A stretch of 64,000 nt of DNA from Cavenderia fasciculata (lineage: Eukaryota; Evosea; Eumycetozoa; Acytosteliales; Cavenderiaceae): contig NW_004457736.1 of the NCBI RefSeq assembly GCF_000203815.1, positions 310,001 to 374,000 on the forward strand. Direction: 5' to 3'. The notes beneath the pieces were generated by a model. That model saw nothing but the letters and a program-made list of their open reading frames with translations. It searched no databases and was not told the origin of the DNA. Positions 33,833 through 45,358 of the stretch are shown here, one piece after another. The position numbers and the translations under genes are program-made. Position 1 is the first letter of the stretch. The number at the start of each line of letters is the position of its first letter.

Positions 33833-35639
33833 ATGAATATAGAATCATCATCATCTTCAGATATTACATCAAACACTCCATTGAATATATCAACAGCAAG
33901 CACCAACAACAATAATAATAGTGGTGGTGGTCTAGATGAAAGCAGTAGCAATCTAAGCGAGAGAGAGGTATACCTCAAGGCGTTGATCAGCTCGGCCGAG
34001 TACTCTGGTCCTCCAAAGCGATCAATCTATTTAGAGGATGACCCATCGATATTTGACGAGGACGACCCACAACTCAAAGAGGATATCATCCGCATGATCA
34101 TACAGTACCTGCAAGACCAGGGGTATACGGCCAGTTTGCTGACGGTGCAAGACGAGGCAAACGTCAAGTTCACAGAGCAACACTATCGCGCTGGACAGAT
34201 GAAGAAGATGAAAAAGGCAATCTTGGAAGGCGACTGGACCGAGGTGGAGAAGTTGTGTCAAAAGTCGACGTTCAAGAACCAACAATCGTTCTTGTACGCC
34301 GTCTACAAGCAGGCGTATCTCGAGTTGCTCGAGAAACAAGAGTTTCAAAAGGCGTTTACCTACCTCACCAAGCGTCTCAAGCCGCTCGAGGGCCGCCAAA
34401 ACAACGTCGACGAGTTCAAAGACCTCTGCTACCTGCTCACGTGCAAGTCGGTGCAAGAGGGTGGCCTCATTCAAGGGATGGGATGGAAGCAAGGGGACTA
34501 GTCGTGAGCGTCTGGTCGAGCAGTTCCAGTCAATGTTGGATTTGGAGAGCAACAAGGCCGGTGGACTGTACCGACTGCCGCCACACCGTCTTTTGACGTT
34601 GCTCAAGCAGGCTGTCACCTACCAGATCGAGTTTGGGCGGTACCATCCCAAGGTGGCACCGCGTATCAAGACGTTGCTCGAAGACTATGCCTGTTTTGTG
34701 CTGCCAAACAAGATGCGAACCACCTTGTCGGGCCATCGAAAGAATGTCAAGTGCGTCGAGTTTATTGGCACCAACGGACTGTGTTTGGCAAGTGGGTCGA
34801 GTGACAATACTATCCGTCTCTGGCACACCGAGACGGGAAACAACCTAGCGACTATAACAGGCAACACTGCGCGTGTATGGGATCTCTCGTCGAGCTCGAG
34901 TGGGTCGCATTTGGCCAGTGCAACAGGCGACGGTATCGTCCGCATCTACGATATTGCGACACCAGAGAAACCAGCACATCTCTCGACGATTGCAGCACAT
35001 GAAGGTGACGCATACACAGTCCAGTTCCATCCGGGTGGCAACCACATTGTCACGGGTGGCTATGACAAGTCACTTCATCTCTATGACGTGCGTACTGGAC
35101 AGTTGGTCAAATCACTCATTGGACACAGCAGCAGTGTCACCCGCGCAATCTTTAATCCACACGGAAACCTTGTCATTACGGGCAGCAAGGACTGTACCAT
35201 CAAGTTTTGGGATCTTGTCAGTGGTGTCTGTATAAAAACGCTTAGCTCGCATCTTGGTGAAGTCACAAGTGTGTCGACCACCACAAGCGGCACCTATCTC
35301 TTGTCGGCCAGTAAGGACAATTCGAATCGTCTCTGGGATATTCGTACGGCCCGTCCCGTCAAGCGTTTCAAGGGACACCAAAACACCTCTAAAAACTTTA
35401 TCCGTTCTGCATTTGGACCCAATGAATCTTTGGTCATTGGTGGTTCCGAAGACGGCAGTGTCTATATTTGGGACATTGAAACTTGTAACATACTTCAAAA
35501 ATTAAATGGTCATCAAGGTATGGTTTATTCTGTACAGTGGTCGCAACAACAATCTGTTTTGGCCAGTAGTTCTCATGATAATACTGTCAAATTATGGTGG
35601 TATGATCCTTCTTTTCCAATTTTATCTTCAGAGGAATAA
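33833..35639 (+). CDS. LisH-CTLH-WD40 repeat protein with one frame break
   Basis: No introns, but the frame changes once. Codons 1-209 read from 33833 to 34459, and the rest reads from 34461 to the stop at 35639, about 601 residues in all. The N-terminal part has a LisH motif (DIIRMIIQYLQDQGYTASLL, about residue 82) and a CTLH/CRA region to about residue 205. The second part continues this region (RLVEQFQSMLDLE, LPPHRLLTLLKQA) and then has seven WD repeats (SGSSDNTIRLW, TGGYDKSLHLYD, TGSKDCTIKFWD, ASKDNSNRLWD, GGSEDGSVYIWD, SSHDNTVKLW). The architecture is like SMU1 and WDR26, and the exact orthologue is unclear. A single extra G in the run 34459-34461 explains the break. Both halves are well conserved, which speaks against long decay. 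Confidence 0.8.
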
Positions 35640-36071
35640 ACAAAAGAATAAACTATTATTATTTTTACATATATACATAAACAAAAATTCAAATTAATAT
35701 TATCTCTCTTGATCAATGTTTTAGGATTAAAAATAAATCATTAATATTATTTATTTATTTATTTATTCTTTCTTTAGAAATTAAAAAGAAAAATGGGTAA
35801 ATTGTGTCAATTAAATTAATGTTGTTATTGTTGTTGTTATTCTTGTTATTAATAGATATATATTATTAATTGTTATTATTATTATTGTTATATTAATGGT
35901 TTTACTGGTGCTAATGTTATTGTTTGGGTTTGGGGGGGAGGGGGGATATTAGTGATTAAATATTGTTATTATTATTATTATTAATTAATTATTTTGAATT
36001 GATATTATTATGATTGATTTGGATTTGTTGGTATAAAGCTTTATAAACGTTTGTTCGATTGTTTTTTTTTT
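35640..36071. terminator. Convergent 3' region with G-run tract
   Basis: About 430 bp between the 3' ends of the WD40 gene and the SH2-kinase gene. It is AT-rich with TTG/TTA repeats. At 35926-35945 there is an isolated G-rich tract of four or more G-runs (GGG, then G7, then G6). This could fold as a G-quadruplex and might help separate the convergent transcripts. Confidence 0.4.
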
Positions 36072-38390
36072 CTAATCTTCACTGAATGGATCATATGGAT
36101 TAAAGACATCTTGGCCATGCTTTGGACAAGCCTTTGTCAATGGATAATCGGTACATTTTTCTACCAATTCAATGAGACTGTTGTATACAGCAGTCTTGCC
36201 TTGAATCTTGAAACCAGTACTGTTATTGTCATCGATAAGTTGGATACGACGATGTTGATTATTCTTCATCGACAATGTAAATGGACTTGATTTTGGTTCA
36301 GTTGAACTCAATCTAATTAAAAATGATCCTTCGGTTTCCTTTAATAAACGTTCAGTTGCCTCTTCTCTTGAAATATCACCATGGAACCATAATTTTCCAG
36401 ATAATTTGTTAATCTAAAAAGAAAGAGAGAGAAAACAAAAATAATAATTATGATTAGGATCTCTAAATCTCTTTTAGATACTTTTTGTTTTCATTCGCTT
36501 TACTTACATTTGTAATAATGTCTACACCATTTGATTGTTCAAAGAAAGAACCAAACCATTTCATTACCTTGTCAAAACGTTCCATTGTAACAACATGTTT
36601 GGTCTTTTGGACGGTTTGATGAGATTGTTGTACCAAAAGTTCCTTTAATGAGGAGTAGTCGAGACCTGGAGTTTGGAGAACAGACTTTAGAGTCTTTTCA
36701 AAGTCAGACCATTCAACCTCTTCTTGCAACTCTTGTTTTGGAACCAAGAAATGTTCCTTCCAATATCTACGACCCTCGTCAAACTCGACGGCGCAATCGA
36801 TAAGAATCTCGTTGAGTCTAAAGAGAATCTCGGAGAAGCCTGGACGAGATGCTGGGTTGTGGTCCCAACTGCTTTGGATCAAATGTTTAAGAGATGGGAG
36901 AGTATCCAATGGGATGGGTGGTCTCTCTCTTTCGTTGCAAACTGCATTAAAGAAAATATCATAGTCTTTGTGATGTGAATAAGGAGCTTCCTTTGTTAAA
37001 ATCTCCCATAAAATAATACCAAAACTATAAACATCTGCTTTTTCATTGTATGGATTTCCCATCATTACTTCTGGTGCCATCCATAATGCTAAAAATAAAA
37101 TTAAAATAAAAATTAATTAATAATGATGTTTTTAGAATATGTTTATATAGGTTTTGTTTTTAACATACGAGTTCCTTTTGCGGCCTTGTCTTGGAATTCT
37201 TCACCTTCCTTGATTTGACTGAAACCAAAATCTGTAACTTTGATACGAAGATTACTATCTACCAAAAGATTGGCAGTTTTAAGATCATTGTGAACTATTC
37301 TAGTGATACCATGTAACCAATTCATTCCCAAGGCGGCATCCTTGGCCATTTGCATACGTCTGAATAAACTAAACTCTTTTTTTGTTCTATCGTTGTGAAG
37401 AAGTCTTTCCAAATCTGTTTGACACAATTCAGTTACGATTTGCATCTTTCCAGATTGTGTACATGCTCCTAAAAATAATACTACATTTGGATGAAATATT
37501 TTACTGTAAAAAAAAAAAAGTAAAACAACAATGTTAATATTGAATATATAACTATGAATATATTAATTATTCTTATTATTATTAATATTAGTTTACTATA
37601 CCTCATAATTTTAACTTCATGTCTAAAACTAGTTAATTCGTATAGATTCAATTTTTGTTTTCTTGGTACTTTTACAGCGACTTCTTGTCCTCTACATTTT
37701 CCTTTATACACAGATCCAAAGGATCCTTGACCTAAAAAGTCGTTCTTTAAGTCATATTCAATTTCTTCTGGTAAGATTTCTGGTGGTCCACTTGCCTATT
37801 AATAATTAATAAATAAAAGGTTAAATTTCAAAAGTAATTCACCGTCTCTCTCTCTACATCTATTATATATATATATATGTGCATATTTTACTACTACCTA
37901 CCTTTCTCTTTGGTAAACTACCATGATCAACCTTTGGAGATGAATCTACATAGTCTAGTGGTGTATACTCGCCTCCATTGCTCTTTCTACCAGTTTTACT
38001 GACATCCTTGTGTGCTCCGTTGAGATATTGATTGACACTATTAACATTGCCAGTGTTGTCAGCCTTTCTAGGGCTTTCAGGTGGGGTCTGTGTATTAGGT
38101 GAGGCAGTCTTTGGTGTAATCACACCTGGTGTAAATTTGTTATTCTGTTGTTGTTGTTGTTGTGATGGTTCGTTTATAGTGATGGCTGGTGGTGAAGTGG
38201 AAGTTGGTGAAGTGGAGGTTGGTGACATTGTCGGAGATTCATTCTTTCTATTTTGGGTACCTTGGTTATTTGTTGCTTGTTGTTGTTGTGTTTGCTGCTG
38301 CTGTTGTTGTTGAGTTTGCTGTTGTTGTTGTTGCAGTTTGCTTTGGTCAGGATTCTTCCTCTTGAATAGATTTGAAAAGAATCTCCTCAT
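36072..38390 (-). CDS. SH2-domain protein kinase (SHK type)
   Basis: Five exons (38390-37902, 37795-37602, 37503-37169, 37088-36508, 36413-36072) give 646 residues. The first 160 residues are Gln/Ser/Pro-rich with a basic, perhaps membrane-binding start (MRRFFSNLFKRK). The kinase domain covers about residues 175-440: GQGSFGSVYKG loop, VAVK lysine 205, catalytic HND 299-301, DFG 319-321 and GTPLWMAPEV. An SH2 domain ends the protein (about 540-640), with FLIRLS holding phosphotyrosine-binding Arg567. Kinase followed by SH2 is the dictyostelid SHK order, a TKL-group family that reads tyrosine phosphorylation. The usual HRD arginine is Asn300 here. Confidence 0.9.
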
Positions 38391-40877
38391 TGTTGGAGTG
38401 GCTATGCAATCAATCTTGTTGCTTGTTGTCTGCGTGTGATAGTTCTCGACGCTTTTCCTTCTTTGTCTCTCTTTTTTTCTCTTTCTTGGTGTCTATCTAT
38501 CTATCGTCGGTCCCCGTCGATTCTTCTTTGAAAATCAAAAGGAAGAAGAACAAGAAGAAGAAGAACAAGAGAAAAAAGAAGAATAAAAAAGAAAAAGGGA
38601 ACTACTCCTCTTTATAAGAATCCTATAAATATATATATCTATAAGTATATATATATAATTGTCTTGTCACAAATAGTACTACTAACTACTACTATTGTAC
38701 ACATATAAAATGTAGTTATCAACAATTATATATTTGATAGATGTATATTTATGTGGGTGTGTGTTAGTGTATATATCCAATAATAATAATAATAATAATA
38801 ATAATATCCTCCATTTATAACTATCTAACTATTACTTACCAACAACACTTTTATAATATTGCTATACAACTCTATTAGTGATATGGGGGGATAGTAGGTT
38901 AGTGTAGTTTTGTCCTATACACAACTGTCGCGTGTGTCCTGTGTTAATAACTATGTATCGTCGGAGAAGGAGGGTTGCCTCAACTCTGTCTCTCTCTATC
39001 CAACTATTAAGATATTATCAACAATATGTTACTACTGTACTGCTACTGCTACTACTACTACTACAACGACTACTACTATAGTTAGTTTGTATACTACTAT
39101 TACTACTACTAGCTATTTTATTGCTGTTACTTGTACTGATATCTAGATAACACTCAGGAGAAGAACCCACATGCTTTAAAAAAAAAAAGAAAAAGAAAAA
39201 AAAAAAAAAAATTCATCACAGTCACGTGAGGGTTCTATTAGAGCTAGAAGGGAGGGAAAGCCTCACAGAGATAAACCATTGTAACATCGTATCCTCGTCC
39301 TCGTCATCCTCATCATATATGGCAACCATTCAAAATTATCTCTTATACAGATAAATATAAAGTAATACAAACAGATAATATCTATCTATTATATAATTAT
39401 ATTATCTGTGTTGTGTGTACGAAAATTCAGACTCGCCAAGGTTGTGACTGAATCAATGAAAAGATTGGTGGTTGACAATCGTACTTAAAATCAATCATAC
39501 ACATGACGACAGGTAATGCCCAAAATTAGAAAAGATGTCATTCCAACGAATATATTTATCTTTGCGTGGGTGTGAGGCTAGTTAGTTTAAAAAAGCGCGA
39601 GCACTCCTTAAAAGAAGCCTTTGGACAAAAAAGGAGAATTACTTTATCAAGGCCGAAGGTGTTTTCAAGAGAAAAAATTTCGATATTTTTAATCAGAGTA
39701 CTGTACGGCTCCTTCCTTGGAACACTGAGGGACTCGACCCTTCACCAACCTATACGAGTAGATACTATCTATACTTTGGACACCATCTAAAGTTGTGAAC
39801 CTTTACGATTTTCAAACGGAAACAGAGGTGGCCGGGGTGGGAGAGACCCTTTGCAAATCTCCAACTGAACCAATTTCCTCCAATCGCCATGCTTTCCAAT
39901 TATTTGTGCAAAGGGGAACAGTACCAATCTTGGTAGTGATGATAGGAAGACACAAAGGCGCGTTTAAATTATACAGACAGCCGACCATCTAATAAATCAA
40001 TGGCAGAACACCTCGTCTTTCGTTCTTTTGTATAAAAAAAAAACAGAAAAAACCCCTCTGTTGTATGGTCAGCCCGCCCCGTCGCCCAAATGATTTATAT
40101 AAATCGATCAAAGGGTCGACCTTGTTGTGATGAGATTTGAAACCTACTACCAAAAAGCGAACCAATCAACCGGTTCGAATTTCTTTTCGAAAGAATCTCC
40201 TGTCGAGATTGAGATTGGGGTGTGATCCACAAGAGAAAAATAGAGTTCTGCCAATATTTATCTAGTTGATGGGGGGTGTTGCCTCCTTGCTCCGAGCCTC
40301 TCCCATAGCCATGAGAAGACCCCCCACCCCTTTGATGATGATTCAGTTGTACTCGTATAACTTACTTTGATTACTGTGTCTACTCTCCTCCTGCTGTCTC
40401 TTTTTCTGTTCTATCTTAACCCTTTTTGTTTGGATCCTCCTTTCTATTGTTTCAATCTTCATCATCATTAAAGTAGTTAGTTATCATCATCACATCTCCC
40501 CATTACACACACACAACATATACAACAATACAATGGTTTATTTGTTTATCTCTATTTAATTAATTAATTACATCATCATCACAATACCACAGATATATTC
40601 TACAGATATATAAATATATCTCATCATCATCATCGCATTTATCAACATCTAACTTTGTTTTTAAGTAAACAATCTAGTTATTTATCATCATCATCATCAT
40701 CACATCATTGTAAATACATACATACAACATCAACAACAACAACAAGCTTATTTGTTTTAAACCTAACCATCCATCCACCTTACATCATAAATCAATCATC
40801 CAGAACTATAAACAAACAAAGAGAGAGTAGAGATAGAGAGATATAGAGAGAGAGATAATAATACAACAACAACAAAG
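38391..40877. promoter_or_regulatory. 2.5-kb divergent intergenic region
   Basis: It lies between the divergent SH2-kinase and F-box genes. Near the kinase are a purine-rich GAA/AAG tract (38530-38600), a GTGGGTGTGTG element (38753-38763), ATA and CTA triplet runs, and A-rich runs at 39178-39210. From about 39560 to 40330 the DNA is less AT-rich and contains small dyads (CGAACC/GGTTCG at 40158-40177, TTCTTTTCGAAAGAA at 40181-40195). Inverted G/C tracts GGGGGGTGTTG (40271) and CCCCCCACCCC (40320-40330) follow. No protein family or tRNA could be recognised in it. Confidence 0.4.
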
Positions 40878-42308
40878 ATGGGAGCAAAGCAAAGTAAAAA
40901 CAAAAACAAATATTTGACTAATCTACTTCCTGATCCTGCTACACTATCACCTTCGGAATCAAGTAATAATCTGTCTTCTTCCAACAAGGCGCTTTTAAAT
41001 TCAACCGATAAAAAAAAGAAACATCACAAAGTTCATCGATCAGGTGGTGGTAGTGGTAGTTCAAGTAGTCATACCAAGAATCATAGTCATAATCATCATC
41101 ATGGAGATAGGAAAAAGAAATCTATATCTGTTCAAATCAATAACAAATATGATAGTAGTGATGGTACTTTATCAGAACAACAATATCTATATGTAAATCA
41201 ACATGGTGGTGGTGGTTACAGTGGAGGAGGTGGAATGAGTAGTAGTATCAGTCAACCACAAGGTTTAAACCTTCAATCATATCATCATCATGGTGGTAGT
41301 AATCATAGTAGTATTCATCTAAGTAGTAGTAGTAGCTACCTCTATTTGAGTAGTAGTACTAGTAATATGAATATTCATGGTAGTGGCGGTCAACAACAGG
41401 ATGACGAATTCACATTTGATATTAATCTCATGCCAGAGGTTGTTGTTCGCAAGATCATTGGCTATGCGGTGGGACGAACATTACCCAACCGTCACTTTTC
41501 CGCCATTTCATTGGTGTGCAGGAGATGGTTCAAGTTTTCGGTCAAGAGTATACGGTCCATCTTTTACCACTACCCCTATATATACGAGCAACACCGCGAG
41601 ATTCGACGGGTCAAGTTGCTGGCGCGGTGGGTCTCTCCCAACAACCACTTTGGACTGGTCAACCAGGTGGCAGCGGTCAACCTCGGGTTTGGATTCGACA
41701 CGAGCGGCTTTTACTACCTGTACGAGCACCTGCTGCACTCGTCGACGTTGCGGTCTGTGCGTCTCACGTTTTTCCAAAAGGAGATGTCGATTGAGCGTGT
41801 CAAGCATGTGACGACGCTCGTCACCTCCAACAAAAACATCAAAAAGCTGGATCTCTCGGGCAACAAGTGCTCGTCCAAGGCGTTTGGCGCCATCATGCCA
41901 AGCATCAGCATGGGGCTGACCATGTTGACGGATCTGAGCTGGCGAAAGGCCGATATCACGGCACCCACCTTTTTCATCATCCTCGAGGCCGTCCTCAGTC
42001 CCAGCTCGCAGATCCAGTCTCTCAACCTGGGCCAGAACTTTATCACCATCGACAATGAGATTGAACGCGCCACTGCGCTGTTTGGACAGCCGCACGCCAA
42101 GCTCAAGCGTCTCGACCTCTCGTTCAACCTCCTCTCTTTCCACACGCTCACCAACCTGGCGTACGCCATCTGCCAACACCCCTGTAAAATTCACACTGCA
42201 AACTTTATTGGTAACAATATCAATGACGACCAAAAACTATCAATCAATGAGTTAATCTCTTTGCAATGTTCCAAACAAAGAAAACTCGATCTGAATATTA
42301 AACTTTAA
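40878..42308 (+). CDS. F-box-like leucine-rich-repeat protein, likely N-myristoylated
   Basis: Single exon, 476 residues. The start MGAKQSKNK fits an N-myristoylation signal (Gly2, Ser6, basic residues). Residues 20-170 are Ser/His/Gly-rich and disordered. An F-box-like helical motif follows at about residue 178 (INLMPEVVVRKIIGYAVG, then FSAISLVCRRWF). From about 260 on there are leucine-rich repeats of the RNI type: IKKLDLSGNKCSSKAF, IQSLNLGQNFI, LKRLDLSFNLLS. Such proteins commonly select targets for SCF ubiquitin ligases; the myristoyl signal suggests membrane attachment. The conserved half has G/C-ending codons while the disordered half is AT-rich. Confidence 0.8.
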   Translation: MGAKQSKNKNKYLTNLLPDPATLSPSESSNNLSSSNKALLNSTDKKKKHHKVHRSGGGSGSSSSHTKNHSHNHHHGDRKKKSISVQINNKYDSSDGTLSEQQYLYVNQHGGGGYSGGGGMSSSISQPQGLNLQSYHHHGGSNHSSIHLSSSSSYLYLSSSTSNMNIHGSGGQQQDDEFTFDINLMPEVVVRKIIGYAVGRTLPNRHFSAISLVCRRWFKFSVKSIRSIFYHYPYIYEQHREIRRVKLLARWVSPNNHFGLVNQVAAVNLGFGFDTSGFYYLYEHLLHSSTLRSVRLTFFQKEMSIERVKHVTTLVTSNKNIKKLDLSGNKCSSKAFGAIMPSISMGLTMLTDLSWRKADITAPTFFIILEAVLSPSSQIQSLNLGQNFITIDNEIERATALFGQPHAKLKRLDLSFNLLSFHTLTNLAYAICQHPCKIHTANFIGNNINDDQKLSINELISLQCSKQRKLDLNIKL

Positions 42309-43214
42309 AGTAGTTTAATCCAAACCACATCTAACCCCAACCAACCCAGACAACAAGACAAACAAACAGACAGACAGATCACCAAACCAAACCACAACTT
42401 TTTAAACAACCGTAATAATAACCTCCACAACCACAACCACAACCGACAACTCGAACAACTATAAGAGATATAGTAGTACTAAAAATATAACCACAAAACA
42501 CGACGACGACGACGACAAAGATGACAAAGACGAAGAAACGATACCTTAATACCAACGAACAAAGTGTAATTTTAAAACAAATCCAAAAATAACAACTTGT
42601 GTCCATCCCCTCAAATCCAACCAAATATCCGACGACGAGTCACGTGTGTGTTTTGGCGCGCGAACCATCAACAAACCAAAACAACCCATGATAATAGTAA
42701 TAATAATAATATTATTGTCATGCTACCCAAATACAACAAGTTGATGATCGATCACCTCTTTTTTGTTGTAGATCATTTATGTAGAACTCTCACGTTATTT
42801 ATATAAAATAAAAGATAATCATGATCATAATAGATTATTATTTACTTATTTTTGAAAACAAAACATAACCAATAATAACAAACAAATATTTTCCATCCTG
42901 GGATCGTCGTACTATACTTATTACTTGGGTGTCCAAGTTCTTTAAGAATGTACATTTTACTTACTTCGGAACCCAACCAAAAAATATCTTGAGATAATCT
43001 TTGAAACTAAGGTCTTGACGAGTTTTGTGTTTTTGGTCTCCTCATGAGCTCAAAAGAATAAGAATCAAAGCGATTTAAAAGAATGTTGATTAAAGAACGG
43101 GTTTGATCACCTTTGTACAAAGTTTATTTGTTTTATTATTATCATCATTGTATATATTTTATATTTATTTATTTACTAGTAAAAGTAGTAGTAGTAGTAG
43201 AAGTTTGCAGTAAA
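42309..43214. other. Intergenic with CG-rich motif
   Basis: The 3' side of the F-box gene has a long CAACCA/CGACGA-rich tail. TTTTGGCGCGCGAA at 42651-42664, next to CACGTG (about 42641), is a GC-rich island resembling an E2F half site. The rest is AT-rich. A longer in-frame extension of the downstream gene from 43113 looks like 5' leader, not protein. Confidence 0.4.
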
Positions 43215-44774
43215 ATGTTCATTTCAACACACAACAAATATTATTATCAAACAACAATTTGTTTGTTAGTATTTGTTATTATTACATTAGCATCACCACA
43301 AGATATACCACCATCATTATCACCATGTAATGTTAATATTGATTCTAGGTCGACTGTATTACCTGGTCAACCATGTGGATCGAGTATGTCTAGTAATGCA
43401 TGTCCTACATTTGCAGATGCAATGGCTCAATGCATCAACAACTCGACAAACATCACTCTGACAGTATACCCCGACAACTATATTGGTTCCAGCAACACTG
43501 CAGCCATCAGCCTAACACCAATCCCTGGATTCAATGGTACTAGAGTGTTGAATATCGTCAACTATCTTGTACGTCAATCGGTCGGAATCGATCTTTCAAA
43601 CACAGTAGCTAGCTTTATTCAGGCGAGTACAGATGTTGAAGTGTATGTTCAAGGCGTCTACTTTTTCAACACTGCACAAGATATAAAGACATTCCCCGGT
43701 GCAATCATGAGCATCAATTCGACATCAAGTAATGCATCGTTTACAATGGAAGAGGCATTTGTCAATCAAATCACATCGACCGTTCCAGGAGCTCTATTTT
43801 ACATCAACGCAAGCCCGTCGTCTACGCTCTCTCTCATCACTTGTGTGGTTGGAGGTATAGTTGGTACAAGTGGAGCTGTGGTCTATGGTACCGACGGCTT
43901 GTCGGTCAGTATCCAAGCATCGACCTTTCAAAACATCACATCAAATGGTAGCGGTCCGGGCACACTCGTCTATATCCGAGATTCGACCATCTCGATGAGC
44001 AGCCTCTACATCAAATTATCGACCATCACAGAGAGTGCCATCCATATCGAACGTTCAACCGCCACAATAGAGTCTAGCAACGCGTTTGGCATCGAACAAG
44101 ACTACAACTATCCAGACCCAGTTGTCTATTTTTTCGGTGGACAATCAAACGTCACCATTAGCAGTGGTTCTCTGACAACCGACATCTCTGTCATAAAGAT
44201 AGAGGGTGGGTCATCGGTCTACATGTTTAATACAATGTTTACCTCTTGTAAATGCCCATACCTAGTGTCGGTTGGAAACAGCACTGCTTTACTCAACGCT
44301 ACTCTCATGACTATGAACAATATCACATCACACAGTATTATCGCAGAGAATAGTTCATACGTAGAGTTGGATGGCGCAAGTTTCTTTTTCAGCACACCGG
44401 GACCAAAGCAAGAAGGTGTTTTAATCTACGTCGAGGAGTCTCGTGTAGTCATTAACCAAACCAATATCCAATCCTACTACAACTATTCATCTTATTTTGC
44501 ATGTGATGAAGAGTCAAATGTCACTGTCGATTCTGGCCACTCTATCATGTACCTTACTGCGGTCTATAACACAGACTACGTGGCAGCAGAAAGCTGCACA
44601 CCACACTTTTTCTCGTGTGAAATCCGAGGCTTGGAAGAATGCGAAAAGGAGCCATTTGAATGGGAGCCAGTCGACATTGTACTGGTCCTTATCGGATGTC
44701 TCGCCGTTGTCATTATATCTCTAGCCATTTTCCTTAAAATCTATCATCAAAGACACCAATACACCCAGCTTTAA
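43215..44774 (+). CDS. Type I surface protein with beta-helix-like ectodomain
   Basis: Single exon, 519 residues from the ATG at 43215. An upstream in-frame ATG at 43113 would add an AT-rich, leader-like stretch and was not used. A signal peptide covers about residues 1-28. The ectodomain has many N-glycosylation sites (NNSTNIT and others) and short strand-turn repeats of Ile, Ser, Thr and Val, suggesting a right-handed parallel beta-helix (pectin-lyase-like) fold. A single membrane helix (VDIVLVLIGCLAVVIISLAI) and a short basic tail end the protein. Related large families occur in dictyostelids. The function is unknown; adhesion or surface recognition is a guess. Confidence 0.75.
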   Translation: MFISTHNKYYYQTTICLLVFVIITLASPQDIPPSLSPCNVNIDSRSTVLPGQPCGSSMSSNACPTFADAMAQCINNSTNITLTVYPDNYIGSSNTAAISLTPIPGFNGTRVLNIVNYLVRQSVGIDLSNTVASFIQASTDVEVYVQGVYFFNTAQDIKTFPGAIMSINSTSSNASFTMEEAFVNQITSTVPGALFYINASPSSTLSLITCVVGGIVGTSGAVVYGTDGLSVSIQASTFQNITSNGSGPGTLVYIRDSTISMSSLYIKLSTITESAIHIERSTATIESSNAFGIEQDYNYPDPVVYFFGGQSNVTISSGSLTTDISVIKIEGGSSVYMFNTMFTSCKCPYLVSVGNSTALLNATLMTMNNITSHSIIAENSSYVELDGASFFFSTPGPKQEGVLIYVEESRVVINQTNIQSYYNYSSYFACDEESNVTVDSGHSIMYLTAVYNTDYVAAESCTPHFFSCEIRGLEECEKEPFEWEPVDIVLVLIGCLAVVIISLAIFLKIYHQRHQYTQL

Positions 44775-45358
44775 AAGATTTCTTATATCAATCGATCTTT
44801 AGCCGAAACAAAACAAAACAAACGAATGAAACGAACGAACAAACCAAAACTAATAATGTTGCTAAACACTCAATAAAATGAATAGCCGAAAACAATCGTA
44901 AATGAACGAATGTGGATAAAGGGGGGTTGTTGGTTACAACGAACTTTGTCCTTTTTCTAGAGTGACGTTCTGTAAGCGAATCAACTACCCATTAATTTAT
45001 CCTTTTACTTTTGACCTGGATTTTTGTTGGATATGGTCGGAATAAAGTTTATTCGGAACACATTAAAACATGACAGATATTAGCTTTGTTCATTGAAACA
45101 ACGGCCCTTAAAATTAAAATCCTTCTTTTTGCCAAAATATCTTCCAAACAGCGGAGATCCTCTCGAGCGGGGTTGATCGTGTTATCATCAAAGATTGGCC
45201 TCTTAGCTCAGCAAAAGAGTTTAAGACAACTAGTTGGGGTATCACGATAAGTCGATGTAACTCCTTCCTACAACAAACATCCATCATCATTAATTTGTTT
45301 TCAATTTCAAAAAACAAACATATACACATAAACATTTAAACAAACAAATAGATAGAAA
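44775..45358. other. Intergenic upstream of the frizzled-like gene
   Basis: Contains GGGGGGTTGTTGG (44921-44933), a G-box-like tract about 430 bp before the receptor start. A reverse-strand ORF at 45114-45335 has an ordered, protein-like stretch (ELHRLIVIPQLVVLNSF) but no known family. GGCCTCTTAGCTCAGC at about 45195-45215 mimics a tRNA A box but has no T arm. Confidence 0.35.

Noticed and set aside
40158-40195. T-loop-like GGTTCGAATT
   Set aside because: The sequence is explained by two small dyads (CGAACC/GGTTCG and TTCTTTTCGAAAGAA). No cloverleaf can be drawn around it.
43113-43214. Upstream in-frame ATG of the beta-helix surface protein
   Set aside because: The extra 34 residues are AT-driven Tyr/Phe/Val codons, and the second ATG at 43215 gives a normal signal peptide.
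45195-45260. tRNA-like A box (TTAGCTCAGC)
   Set aside because: No T arm (GGTTCRAATCC), no acceptor pairing and no anticodon stem follow, so it is not a tRNA.
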